Positions 1 to 11,049 of a DNA stretch of 64,000 nucleotides are shown here, piece by piece. The stretch's first letter is position 1; each line of letters opens with the position of its first letter. The DNA is from Nectonema munidae (Eukaryota > Nematomorpha > Nectonematoida > Nectonematidae). The stretch spans positions 1 to 64,000 of the forward strand of contig JAUIRK010000822.1 of the NCBI GenBank assembly GCA_030549495.1, read 5' to 3'. Below the pieces are notes generated by a model. The model ran no database searches. It saw only the letters and a list, made by a program, of their open reading frames with translations, and had not been told where the DNA came from. The translations under genes were made by a program, and so were the position numbers.

Positions 1-82
1 GACCTTTTATTAATTATACCTTTACTAATTAGAGTTAAAATTTTTATCTTTATACCATATCACTCTCTCACACTTATTTCAC

Positions 83-1324
83 ATGTCTAACCCAAAACGT
101 GCACGTCACGATGATACCCCAAACCTTACCTCTACCCAATTAATAGCGAATCTCTTCAATGAATTCATAGCAAATTCTTCTCTAAATGCAGAAGACCTTA
201 CCCTCCTTAATAATCTAAAATATGAAGTAACTCTTACACACTCCAACAAAATTGAACAACTCTCTCATACTCACCACCCACATACTCAACCATGCCCCTC
301 ATTATCTACATACGCACAAGTCTCCTCCATATCCACACCTAGCTTAGCCAACAACATTCAGGATAAACAAAAACCCTCTCCACCTAAGTCCAAGTCATCC
401 CTAAATAGCGAGCTTACTCTAAAAATAGTCTCCCCTACTCCCTCTGACTCTAAAGCCGAGAAAGCTGTCTTCCGACAAAAAATAGTCAAAAACTTAGAAA
501 CCAATAAAAATAAACTTACCATCTCTAACACACGGTCCTCAAATAGTGGCACTATTTATTTCCAATTTTCAAAACCAGAAGAAAAAGCACTAGCACATCA
601 AACACTTCACAATAACGGAATTAAATCCAAAGATTTACCTATCCTCAAACCCCGTTTCCTACTCAGAAGCATACCTATATGGGATCATGAAAAATCATGA
701 AAAATCTATTTGACGGCCATTTCTGGCTACTGATTTTTCCTGAAAAAAACCACACTTATATGAATCACTAAAAAAAAAATCTATGTATTACATATGAAAA
801 TCCACTGTCATTTTTTTTTTGATTTTTTTATAATATAATAAACTTTCTATCTCTCTCTACTTAACCATCTGCTACCATTGCTAAAAATTTAAACCTAAAA
901 AAATATTGGCACGCTTAATACAGTACGCCAAGCTGGTAACACAGGAACCTTCTCTTATAGTGCTATATTAGAACCTAGCAACCCTAAAATTTTTAAACAC
1001 CTACTTAAATATCCTATACTCATAGTTGACCATCACATTCTCACTCTAACCATAGCAAAACCATTACATCGCCAATGCCAGAAATGTCTAAAACACAATC
1101 ACTCAACAAATAAATGCAAAGCTGCATCACCAAATTGCGATCACTGCGGAAATCGAGGCCACTCTATATCAGAATGCCTCTTCAAAAATTATTCCACAAA
1201 ACTCTCATGCTTTAATTGCCACAATCACCACAACGCTACATCCAAACATTGCGAATTCCAAATTCAGCACGCACAACACATACAAAATCAACACAACCTT
1301 CTAATAAGCAAATTTCTATGCTAA
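83..1324 (+). pseudogene. LINE A ORF1 (gag-like, zinc knuckle), interrupted
   Basis: The first part, from the ATG at 83, is open for 205 codons and ends at 700. The frame resumes after about 900 and runs to the TAA at 1322-1324. Three knuckles can be read near 1075-1260: CQKCLKHNHSTNKC and CDHCGNRGHSISEC (both CX2CX4HX4C) and CFNCHNHHNATSKHC (CX2CX3HX6C). Proteins of this family bind the LINE RNA. The middle, about 690-868, is foreign sequence resembling the 3' tail of another LINE. The stop codon overlaps the ORF2 start in the string ATGCTAA at 1318-1324. Confidence 0.75.
690..868 (+). mobile_element. 3' tail of LINE B inserted in LINE A ORF1
   Basis: The segment beginning near CTATTTGACGGCCATTTC resembles 28150-28335, the 3' untranslated end of a Jockey/CR1-like LINE. 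Both have the GACGGCCA...TTTGGCTA or TTCTGGCTA motif, a long T run, AATAAA-like sequence and a CT-rich tail. It interrupts the LINE A ORF1 frame, so it was probably a 5'-truncated insertion. A short duplication (ATGAAAAATC twice at 686-705) lies at its left edge. Confidence 0.45.
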
Positions 1325-4300
1325 ATTTTCTCCACATTAACCTCAACCACTCTAATGTCACTTGGACAAACCTATATAACATTCTAATTTCAAACTTCTT
1401 TGATGTTATATCTATTAACGAACCATATCCAAACCTCTCTTCTAATATACTAAATTATTTACTATATCATACGTCACCTTTATCCTGTTATTCAGCATGC
1501 ACTTTGGATTTTTCATTTACTTTGTTCTTGTTCACACCAAACCTCACCCTCTTCTTTTCTCAACCCTTTATTCTCCTCCCTCACACCCAATAGCCATCCC
1601 CTCTGATTTCTCCCAATCACTAACACTTACAACATCCACACTCCCGTCTACATATCATTTAATTATCTCAACTGATTGCAACGCTCGATCACACATCTGG
1701 GACCACAAAGAAAATCCACGAGGACAACAGGTCATCAATTTCTTATGCTCGAACAACCTATATCTCGCTGACAACTCTAAAAACCCTACATACCAACGCT
1801 CTTGTAACAACGAACAATACACCTCTCACATTGACCTCACAATAACCACTTCAAATATTCTCAATCTAATATCTAATTGGTCAATCTCGGACATCCCATC
1901 AGCTTCAGATCACTCCTTCATAACATTTCAACTTCACATAAACACTACAATCATCAAAAACTATAACAACACCATAAAAAAGAACACCACTCACTGGCCC
2001 ACATATCTCAACATTCTCAACAACTCACTTCCAACATTAACATCCCTCTCCTCTCTCACATCCATCGATAAAACGGCACTATCCCTCAATGATCATGTCT
2101 CACATTCCATCTTATCCTCCACTCCTATCAACCCATTTCCTAAAAGAAAACATGCCTATTTCTGGACACCCGATTTGACCGCATTAAAAAACAATCTGAA
2201 ACGCATTATCAAAACCCTACGAAAATCTACAAAAAACCCATGGAACATCATCAATAGGCTAACTAAAAAGAAAAAACCTTCTATTCTCCCCGAAACAATA
2301 CTTCCCTGCTCATCCGATCATACAACACACTACAACCCTCCATTTCTATCGACAATCTTCCCCCCCCCCGACTCTCCCTCTTCTGATCTGCCCTTTCACC
2401 ACACAATTCGAGAACACTCTAAAAACATCATTCACTCCATCCAAAACCCTACTTTTCCTCCAATCACACTAAATGAATTAAACATAGCAGTAAACTCTCT
2501 TAAAACAAATGTTTCATCTAGCTTCGACCATATCTCACCCAAAAATATTAAAAAATCAATACACATTCTAAACAAACATTTACTCCTTATTTTCAATGCA
2601 TGCCTTACTCATTCACATTTCCCCAACGTTTGGAAAATCGGCAAACTCATACTCGTTCCTAAACCCAATAAAGATTCAAGCCTCATTCAAAATTGGCGAC
2701 CAATCACTCTACTACCCATACTAGGCAAACTTTTCGAAAAAATCATTCGCAAACGTCTAGTCCACTACATCTTATCCCGTAACCTCATCCATCACACGCA
2801 ATTTGCATATCTTCCCAACAAAAATACGGAAACAGCACTATCTCGCCTAACCACCTACCTTGACTCTTCCCTTTCTACTCAGAAAATTTCTTCTACAATC
2901 TTCTTAGACATAAACAACGCTTTCAACTCAGCCTGGCATCCTGCCATCATCACTAACCTTGCACACAAATCATTTCCTCCTTACATCATCAAATTTATAA
3001 GCTCATACCTTTCAAACCGCTGTCTCATTTTCCGACATCGCGCTTTCTTTGCATCCATAAGCTAACCCTCTCAACTCCCCAAGGAGGATGTCTTTCCGAT
3101 ATACTCTGGCTAGTTTTCATAGACTCGCTTCTCGATCTAATCTATACCAACACTGATTTCTCCCAATGTTTTTCAGACGACATATTATTCACCTTCACCA
3201 GTAACTCTCAACAAGAAAACCTCACGATATCCTCTTCATTTCTACTAAGGCTACAAGAAAGAGCAAACACACATAAGATATTCTTTAACTCCAGCAAAAC
3301 CAACCTCATTCACTTCACACGCAGACACATAGAACATTTACCCCTTCATTTAAATACCTCTACTCCTATAACTGCCTCAAAGACAATCAAATATCTAGGA
3401 CTAAACCTTCAGTCCAACCTAAAATTTTCAATTCACTTTAAAAAAATATACCAAAAACTCTCAGTCACCCTTTTTTCACTTAAAAGTGCTATCTCTTATA
3501 AATGGGGCCTCCGTCCCAAACACACCAAATACATATACTCATCCTTAATCCTTACAGTAATTCAATACGGAATTCTTTCCTGGGGCATTTCCTTAAAACA
3601 CCCCACAACCATCCATTTTCTTAACAAGATACACCGTCTCGGCCTACTCTGCATCCCCAACGCATATCGTACTACTTCCACACAATGCCTAGAAATTCTA
3701 ACTAACACCCTACAATTATAACTTCAACTTAAAAAAAACTATTATTAAGCGCTTCATCTTGACATATAACAACTTAATTCCCCCATTTCATCCGATCACA
3801 CCCCACCACAATACTCCATCCTACTCTTTCTACTCAATCTATTTGCAAAATACGCACCAAATATTGCTTACTACCTAGTTCATCCCTCGTTACACCCATC
3901 TCTTTTTACTCACCCATCTGCACAAAATCCATTCAAAACATCTATATGCAAAAACAAATTTTTTGCAAAAAAATCAATTTCATACCTTCGCTCTACCTCT
4001 TCATCAACATCCCTACGTATCTTCACAGACGCCTCAAAGAAATCCCTAAGTACCTCCTTTGCTTACGCCTTCTTCAAAGGCTCTTCCACTGGCCCCTTTT
4101 ACACCCATCGATCCCAATTAAATCCTCTACTCTCAATCTTCGAATGCGAAATCTTTAGCCTTTTACACGCCTGCACTACGATCACTAATAACATTAACCA
4201 CCTCCTTCCCCACTTTACTACCATCCATTTCTATACCGATGCACAAAACATAATCCACGATCTCTCTCTATCACACAACATCCCCTTTTCCCTCCTTTCA

Positions 4301-4907
4301 ACTCGCCTTCTCCCTTATCAATCTTACAAAACATTTCCACATACACATATGTTGGTGCCCTGCTCACCTAAACATACCAGAAAATTCCCTCGTAGACTAC
4401 TTAACCTCAAACTTACACCTAACCTCTCACATCGCTCTCAACTCTCTACCTCTCAAAACCTTTCTAACGCACATTCACTTATCCTCTCTAGAAGAATGGC
4501 AGGTGTCCATATCTTCATCTCAAAATGCACTAATCTCTTCTTTTACCACACATCAGCACAATCACACAACTTTCAAAACAAAATTTACACCACCTCGTTC
4601 AACCATTCTTTGGCTATCAGGCCACTGCCCATGCAAAGCATATCTCTTCCGAATTAAAGTAAGCGAAAATCCATACTGTCGTTTCGGCTGCGACACAATA
4701 GAAACGCCATACAATCTCATCTTCACATGTCAAATCTTCTCTTATCATCGCCAAGATCTTTTATTTAACTGCCTTTCTTTACTTAATAGATCTCCAACAA
4801 CACTCTCAGATCTTCTATTACACCCAACACTACTAAAATCCCTAGCAACCCTCATTGACACCATTGAAACAACTCTCGCCACCGTTGATAACCCTATAAC
4901 AAACTAA
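1318..4907 (+). pseudogene. LINE A ORF2: endonuclease, RT and RNase H
   Basis: ORF2 starts at the ATG at 1318 (MLNFLHINLNHSN). The endonuclease occupies about 1318-1930, with EPY, DCNARSHIWD and a final SDH. A frame change lies near 1575. The RT runs about 2450-3720, with NWRPITLLP, FLDINNAF, TPQGGCLS and a catalytic FSDD (usually FADD or YADD). A second frame change lies near 3050. RNase H follows at about 4025-4330 (IFTDAS, EIFSLL, FYTDAQ). Near 4610-4760 a C-terminal GHCPCKAYLFRI...C...C motif resembles the Cys/His tail of R1- and I-type LINEs. Several breaks make it non-functional. Confidence 0.8.
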
Positions 4908-5054
4908 TCTGCCTTTCCTTTCTATTTTTAGAATAACATCTGTAACTCCTCCCTATCTCTACCAACATCTGCATCCTCCTTAACCAACTCTCTAGCTTAC
5001 TCGAGCATATCAGCACACGCTGGAAAGTGCTTTGAAATCTACCTACTTACCTAC

Positions 5055-5155
5055 CTACTCTTTTCATCTTAATCTAAAAAGGGGTTTAAATTTGAAATTT
5101 AAATTTATAGGTCACCAATAACTTTAATAAAATGCTTTATCGATTTAAAAATTTT
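5055..5155 (+). repeat. Left terminal inverted repeat of the MULE candidate
   Basis: This is the reverse complement of 10824-10923. The stretch 5063-5121 matches with one mismatch and contains AAAAAGGGGTTTAAATTTG. The match extends outward to CTACTC at 5055 and more weakly inward to about 5155. Confidence 0.75.
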
Positions 5156-5599
5156 TCTCTTGTGTTTTATGTTTGGTTAGAATTTTCTTCGTATTATTTT
5201 TCTTTGTTATGATTGAAATTTATGGATTAGGAATTAAAAAAAATTATTTCTTTTGGATTTTTAAAGAAGTGTAAACAACGGTTAGACTATAAATTTGAAG
5301 ACTGTGTTTGGTAGGACTTGTTCTATTTTTTATTGCCCTACAGGTTATAAATTTAACAATTTTTTTTATTGTAAATAATGATAATTTCAAAATTTTTGCA
5401 ATTCCATAGAGTAGAATTTTTATAAATAAAATCTGTAAAATTCAATTTTTTTTATTATAAAAATTTTTCTTAGTAAATGTTCATTATATTAATCAATTCG
5501 TATATCAATTCTCATCTTATACATTCAACTCACGTTTATGGTGGCGCTACTTTGTTAAATTAGATTTGTGCCTTGAATTCTCAATCTTATTGTTTTGCC

Positions 5600-6055
5600 G
5601 CGGCTTCCCATGATGATTGAGTATCGAGGCATGCCGTTATGGCACATTGATTTACCGAAGCTACGTCCTCCAATGTGAGATGCATGATGTTCCTTTCGAT
5701 TTTTGAAAACAAAGTCACCAACATGGAATCTTTAGCATTGCGAGCTGCTGGGGTGGGGGGGGGGGGGTGGGGTGGCTTCGATGAATCCTCCTATCCTTCT
5801 TTGGGCGATTTCTTGTGGAGTGTATGCTGCCAGGACTTCCGGATGGTCGTAATCTTGAGAGGCATATCCAAGAACTGTAGCCCTCTCTCTAATGAGACCT
5901 TGTTTAGACTAGTGTAGGTTCGCAGGTTTGGGATAGATCTTCAGTTGAATTGTGATGCTTTCTAAGAGCTCCTCGACATTGTCTAGTCTATCCGTTATCT
6001 CTTCAGAGGCCTTTACAGTGAACGACGCTTTGGATTTGTCCTTGGGGTTACTCAT
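5600..6055 (-). pseudogene. Unrecognised minus-strand ORF with its own promoter, broken
   Basis: Reading leftwards from an ATG at 6053-6055 (MSNPKDKSKASFTVKASEE) gives a coding-like frame of roughly 150 codons. It has an acidic, coiled-coil-like N-terminus, a middle part TVLGYASQDYDHPEVLAAYT, a proline run encoded by the C tract at 5752-5767, and a C-terminal part ending WEAAAKQ. I do not recognise the family. It could be a retroelement structural gene or a small host gene, so I treat it as a fossil and give no detail of its damage. The middle part is duplicated at 6168-6319. Confidence 0.4.
5819..5967 (+). repeat. Direct repeat copy 1 (149 bp)
   Basis: Matches 6168-6319 with a few substitutions and a 3-bp length difference. 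It covers the middle of the unrecognised minus-strand ORF. Confidence 0.85.
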
Positions 6056-6128
6056 TAGGGATTGGTAGATAGATAGTGCGAGGGAGAAAATCACGTAAAT
6101 TAATTTCAGGAAATTTTAAGATCAAAAA

Positions 6129-6161
6129 GACTGATGCTAAGGGCGTGCGCCGCCTTATATA
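6129..6161 (-). promoter_or_regulatory. TATA box plus initiator core promoter
   Basis: On the minus strand TATATAAG (6154-6161) is followed about 29 nt later by TCAGTC (6129-6134), the arthropod initiator consensus at the standard spacing. A roughly 75-nt leader then leads to the ATG at 6053-6055. This is a textbook arthropod TATA/Inr arrangement. Confidence 0.55.
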
Positions 6162-6167
6162 GTCCTA

Positions 6168-6319
6168 AGTGTATGCTGCCAGGACTACCGGATGGTCGTA
6201 ATCTTGAGAGGCATATCCAAGAACTGTAGCCCTGTCTCTAATGAGACCTTCTTTAGACTCGTGTAGGTCCGCAGGTTTGGGATAGATCTTCTTCAGTTGA
6301 TTTGTGATGCTTTCTAAGA
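6168..6319 (+). repeat. Direct repeat copy 2 (152 bp)
   Basis: A second copy of 5819-5967. Its left edge lies just outside the TATA box, so a coding segment is duplicated immediately upstream of the promoter. On the minus strand it is open (YPKPADLHESKEGLIRDR). Confidence 0.85.
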
Positions 6320-6353
6320 ACTTTTTAGAATAGCTTTTTCCAAAAGAAATTAA

Positions 6354-6650
6354 ATGATGAATAACAAACTTATAGTTTTTTCCGTAAATAATGATATAAA
6401 AAGTATGGAAGTAATTTGTATTTATCGTAGTGTTGTTACAAGATTTTTGATTTCTATTCATGCAAGCAATGCACAAATTGTTAAAGTTTTGGTCATACAT
6501 CTTCATATTGTAGGAACAAAAGAAACGTCTATAAATTTTTCGCTGAAGGCCATAAATCTGAATCATGTACCATTTCGTCAAAGAAAGATTCCGATAAATG
6601 TATTAATTGTATAAGGAAAAAATTTGCAAAGTTTAATCATGATGCATTCA
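6354..6650 (+). pseudogene. Jockey/CR1-like LINE ORF1 zinc-knuckle fragment
   Basis: One plus-strand frame reads CKQC...FGHTSSYC, then EGHKSESC, then DKCINC and KFNHDAFS. This is the order of knuckles seen in ORF1 of Jockey/CR1-type LINEs; compare the better copy at 57760-58239 (-) and the partial one at 29400-29520. It is a decayed fragment with no start codon or RT attached. Confidence 0.55.
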
Positions 6651-6659
6651 GCAACACTG

Positions 6660-7410
6660 TGAATGTAGGGCTCTTTTTTTTAGATTTTATTAAAAAATTT
6701 CATCATTTACTGTATTAAAACATATATGCTCCATATATTCATTCCTCTCTCTTTAAAAATGTATAAGTTTTATTTTATTATTTTGTATCAATATTCATAT
6801 AAACCTGTATATATATTTGTTGCTCCATATATTCATTCCTCTGCTTAATTTCCTTTAATATTCTATGCATCCTTATACATTATTATATGTACTTTTTTCC
6901 TTATGTAAATCATACTTGTAACACAACTCCTCACACCAAAAATTTGCCACTCTCAGATTTTATCTGTCATTTTCATCTTTAAACGGTTATCCTTTCAACC
7001 AAGTATATCTCATTACAACTCAGCCTCTAACAGTACCAAAGATCCTCTCTCCTACTCATCTACTCTAACTCCGTTTAATTCTTTTCATTTAAAGCATTTA
7101 TATCTTCTACATTTAGTTGAAAACGTATACTCGTGGAGTCGAAAATTTGTTTTATTTAAATAAATTTGTTTGAAATTTACTCTTTTAATTTATCTAGTAT
7201 GTAGTCTTTTTTATAATAGGCTTAAAAAGATAACTTTGCACTTCAATCAATAACGTTATAAATTCATTTATTTAATTTAGGTTTTAATTTTGCTTTTTTC
7301 ATTGATCAGTTGTATGCTTTCGTTTGAAGTGACAAAAAAGCTTTTTAACTTGTTGCTCTCTTCGATCTTAAAATAGAAAAAATTATATGTAAATGATAAT
7401 AAAAAATTAG
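6660..7410. other. Non-coding stretch with short repeats
   Basis: AT-rich, with no supported gene. A 21-bp direct repeat containing GCTCCATATATTCATTCCTC occurs near 6729 and 6822. The part at 7107-7195 is the reverse complement of 54296-54380, and a shorter copy lies at 60313-60360; shared motifs are GTCGAAAATTTG and AAATAAATTTG. That makes it a low-copy dispersed repeat. Confidence 0.5.
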
Positions 7411-7417
7411 CGAAATA

Positions 7418-9110
7418 TTACCTTTTATAACTGGTTTGACAGGGTTTAGATGCAAGTTTTTTGGTTTTCACTGTTAATTCACCATCTTTTGAAATAACAA
7501 AGTTTTTGTTTGATTCTATTACTTTTTTGAAAACTTCTTCTTTCTTTTGTTCATCATATTGATTCCAAAAAAAATTTGAAATCAAAAACTTTTTTGCTTC
7601 ATCTATTAATTGATAGTTACCCATACCATGTATCGATTCTTTGATCATTTTTTCTTCAAAAATTGCTTGATCATGTAAACAGGTAATAATAAATCAATCA
7701 AACTCTTAGGTTTCCAGTTTATTGACAACTTGAGAACATTATTTAAAGATTCTGATAGATTATTTTTCCAATTAGATGGTATGAAAGGGAAAAGGGATCT
7801 ATGAACAAATATAAACTTCTCAACCGTTGGTAAGAGTTTTTTGACAAATAAAAACCAAATTTATCTAGGTACCTTGATAAAATCCTTTTTTCTTTCTCAT
7901 GATATTCAATATATGATGTTGAATATGCCAGCCCGCAAGGTCCAAACATTACTTCTAAAAATTCATCTATTTCTTTTTTGTTCACTCCAAATTTTTTACT
8001 CAAGTTTCTTTGAATGTTTTCTTTTAAATGTCTCGTACAGAGTAATATTTTGGCCTCGCCAAAACAAAAATTAATTGATTTAACCAATGCATACTCTCTA
8101 TCGGTTCCTATTATAAGATTTTGTAAACTCTTACATGTAATGTCTGCAAATAAAATTTGCCTTAAATAAGAAAAAAACTGGCCCGGAGAAGACCGTGTTT
8201 TTTTACTTTTTTTTGAAAGAATGTTTTTATTACTAAACACAGTAGTAGTTACAAAACAAGAACTTAGGTTATAAGTCTTATCAACTCCCATAATACAGCA
8301 TACGTTTTTTTGATATAATATACAAGATTTCATATACATCATTTGCTTTTCTGTGTAACAAATAATTGTGGGAGATTTATTCCCAACTTGAGACACTCGT
8401 TTTATATATAAATGACCTTTTGAAGATAGAGATAACAGTTCATGTATTTCATCACAAAAGTTTTTTCCGCCATTTAAGGATGAATTTTTATTCATTGAAT
8501 ATTTTGTATTATATATAATAGATGAATTCCGTACTTCATTTTTCAAAGATTCACTATATATCTTTTTAGGGGCTATTTTCTTTTGAAAGCAAGATTTTAT
8601 GTATTCAAAAGTACTATGTTCAGTTCTTATATATTCGCAACTAGGAATCTTACTATTCCCATGTGATGAAATTTTTTCTTTTGGAAATTCGCCAATATAT
8701 TCGTATACACAAAGATTAAGATTTGAACCATTCAATTTTGGATGCTTTTCGATCCATGAGATTCTCCTTTTATATGAAGGATAACGTTTCAAAACCGAAT
8801 AATATCTATGTAAATATATTACATTATCTAACGGTTGAGGAAATAATGTTATATTTTTACCTTTCAGAATTTTATAAAAAGATCCATTACTCGCTTTTCT
8901 AATAAATTCTATTGAATCATCTTTTTTAAAAAAATGGTACACTTTTGATGAGATGCTTTTCCAGCTACCACAAGAGTCATGAAAAAATAGTTTGTTATTA
9001 TATAGTTTTTTTCCACTACAAAAAACTCATTTTCTTTGATATTTTTTGGAATATTTTGATAGTGATTTTCAGACTTTTCAATTATTTCAATTATTCTAGG
9101 TGAAGACATA
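7418..9110 (-). pseudogene. Mutator-like (MULE) transposase, frame-shifted
   Basis: The main frame, 7743-8942, encodes about 400 residues. The N-terminal half has the LHRYYSVLKRYPSYKRRI motif typical of animal MULE proteins. The catalytic part reads IMGVDKTYNL, then IIGTDREYAL, ILLCTRHLKENI and a G-rich tail, matching the D...TD.E.AL...C..HLK.NI pattern of MULE transposases. Upstream, 8909-9110 carries the start in another frame. Downstream, 7418-7740 continues as LSINWKPKSLIDLL and SIHGMGNYQLIDEAKKFL in a shifted frame and ends in a basic tail. MULE transposases cut and paste DNA via a DDE-type RNase H fold. At least two frame breaks make this copy inactive. Confidence 0.75.
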
Positions 9111-9131
9111 AAACCTTGAATATAATTTTTA

Positions 9132-9746
9132 TCATAATTTGGATTTGATTAGGGAATTTTTATCTTGAAAGACTTTGGAAATGCGAGGTAAAAAAGTAAA
9201 ATTCAGCAATTTACTATAAATGTTGACTTTTCCATTGATAGAAGGATAATAACTATTTATCGGTAAACCTATCATAGAAGAGGCAGCCATTAAGAGATAT
9301 GTAGACGACCAAAAATAATTTTTGCACACATTCACACATTCTTCATTTATGTCTGTAGATATATTTTCTATATGAAAAATTTTACCTAAAGAAACATAAT
9401 AGTCTTTAAAGAAATTGATCTCGATTGCCGTTTTAAATCGAATTTCTTTTGAGATTGATTCTTTCCCAATTAAACCAATTGAAAGAGCATTGAATAAGCA
9501 GTTGCCTTCGTCTTTTGTAACGAGAGGTACGAAATAATCACTTTTAAAATATTGAGCAGAAACAATATCAATATCAATAAACTTAAAATCAACTGGCTTC
9601 GATGTATATTTAATACACAAAGGAGAAACTTCTTTACGTAAAAAGATATTTTCTTTAACAAGTAATTGCATCCTTTCAATATTGTTCAGAGAATCAAAAA
9701 ATTGTAATCTTTTTAACGAGCAATCAAAACCTTGGATATGATCCAA
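9132..9746 (-). CDS. OTU-like cysteine protease domain ORF of the MULE element
   Basis: A 204-codon ORF upstream of, and co-oriented with, the transposase. The motif VPLVTKDEGNCLFNALSIGL matches the N-terminal OTU signature (usually GDGNCLF), with the nucleophile Cys kept and the adjacent Asp position occupied by Glu. After it come KEIRFKTAIEI and a run resembling vertnin-like OTU proteins. OTU enzymes remove ubiquitin; in transposons their role is unclear. I do not see the C-terminal His motif clearly. The spacing to the transposase suggests both were once one polyprotein or two exons. Confidence 0.55.
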   Translation of the reverse strand: MDHIQGFDCSLKRLQFFDSLNNIERMQLLVKENIFLRKEVSPLCIKYTSKPVDFKFIDIDIVSAQYFKSDYFVPLVTKDEGNCLFNALSIGLIGKESISKEIRFKTAIEINFFKDYYVSLGKIFHIENISTDINEECVNVCKNYFWSSTYLLMAASSMIGLPINSYYPSINGKVNIYSKLLNFTFLPRISKVFQDKNSLIKSKL

Positions 9747-9749
9747 ACG

Positions 9750-10823
9750 AACACATTTTAATCAAAGAAATTGGTTGTTCCAAAAATTACAACCTTCAAT
9801 CATTGAAAGTTCTTGGCAATAAAAATGATAAACTTTCTTGCATTTTGAACATTCCTAGTAATTCCTATATACTATCTTTGAACATATTTCACAAAAATGA
9901 TTATCAAAAGGAAAATTTATTCTAAAGTCAAATAATAAATTATTACATAAATAAAAAAGTAAGAATGCCATTTGAAAAAAATGACAAATTATATTTGACA
10001 TGATATATAATTTAATATAAATAAAAATTAGGGAAGGGATAGTTACGCATATTTATCTTTTAATTTTTAAACGATTTGGTCTTTTTTATGTAAATTACAT
10101 AAAATATATGCATTGATGACTAAAGCTTCCTTAATTTTTTTCTAAAACTTAACAGAATTTACTTTAAATCTTTTTTTAGATGAGCGATATTCCAAAAACA
10201 GGTAGATGTTCATATCATTAAAAAATCATTGACTAATATGGGGACAAGTACACACAATATGCCTTTTTTCAAGGTAGTATATAATATAGACCCTAAGTTA
10301 TAAGGTTAACTATAGATAATGCCAAAATTTTGATGAAAAATTTAAATTTTTGATAGACAGTTTTGGACATGAGAGGGCCATTAAATTACCATGAAAATGG
10401 TATCAAAAGATGCAGCTAGCGATTTTAGAAAAAGTCACAAAATTTGAAGAGATATGATTCTGTCAATTTTGTACAATTAAATTTTTAGTCAAGGGCCCCT
10501 AATAAGGCCCCCTTATAATAAATCTGATATATAATCCTTTATAAGGCATTAATAAGGTTAAACCGTTATGAAAATACAGAGATATATAATTTCTTTTTTA
10601 AATAAAGCTGATTAAATTTATGAATAAAACTTGTTTGAGTTTTAGAATTCAATAAATCTAATAAAGTTCACTTTAAGTAAAGTAGAATAATAATTAGAGA
10701 AAAAAGTTAGTTAAAATGTCTCAAATTAAAATTTAGTTTTGTTATTTTAAAAGTAATCCAAAATTTTTCCTTGTCCCATATATCTTAGATCTTTGAAATT
10801 TAAACAAACAAAAAACACTAAAA
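9750..10823. other. Non-coding end region of the MULE candidate
   Basis: AT-rich, with no frame I can support. It lies between the OTU-like ORF and the right inverted repeat. Confidence 0.4.
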
Positions 10824-10923
10824 AAAATTTTTTTAATCCATACGGCATTTTTAAGATTATTGGTGACCTTTAAATTTAAATTTCAAATTTAAACCCCTTT
10901 TTAGATTAAGATGAAAGGAGTAG
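10824..10923 (-). repeat. Right terminal inverted repeat of the MULE candidate
   Basis: The reverse complement of 5055-5155; see that entry. The outer end is GAGTAG at 10918-10923. Confidence 0.75.
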
Positions 10924-11049
10924 CTAAGCAAAAAAAAAGAGTTTAAAAAATTTTTTATCTACAGAAATTTTTAATTTTATGAAAAATTAAAACTAAAACA
11001 ACTGTAATATGTATTTTATTGAATAAGGAAGTATATAAAATAAAAATTA

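Larger units (their letters stand above)
60..5054 (+). mobile_element. Damaged R1/LOA-type non-LTR retrotransposon (LINE A)
   Basis: A LINE on the plus strand with an unusually C-rich sense strand, unlike its surroundings. It has two open reading frames: ORF1 with three zinc knuckles, and ORF2 with an AP-type endonuclease, reverse transcriptase, RNase H and a C-terminal Cys/His motif. A target-primed LINE of this type nicks DNA with its endonuclease and copies its RNA into the nick. The RNase H plus the endonuclease motifs (EPY, DCNARS, SDH) point to the I/R1/LOA group. The 3' end has a short CTAC-type simple repeat (5040-5056) and abuts an inverted-repeat terminus at 5055. Several frameshifts make it non-autonomous. 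Confidence 0.85.
5055..10923. mobile_element. Candidate Mutator-like (MULE) transposon with OTU-like gene
   Basis: The interval is bounded by inverted repeats (5055-5155 and 10824-10923) and contains, on the minus strand, a MULE-type transposase and an OTU-protease-like ORF. The composition fits a Mutator-superfamily DNA element. I see no matching 9-bp target duplication outside the repeats (flanks CTTACCTAC and CTAAGCAAA). Either the edges have decayed or the repeats mark something else. The interval also holds a Jockey/CR1-like LINE fragment (6354-6650) and an unrecognised duplicated ORF (5600-6320). Confidence 0.55.
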
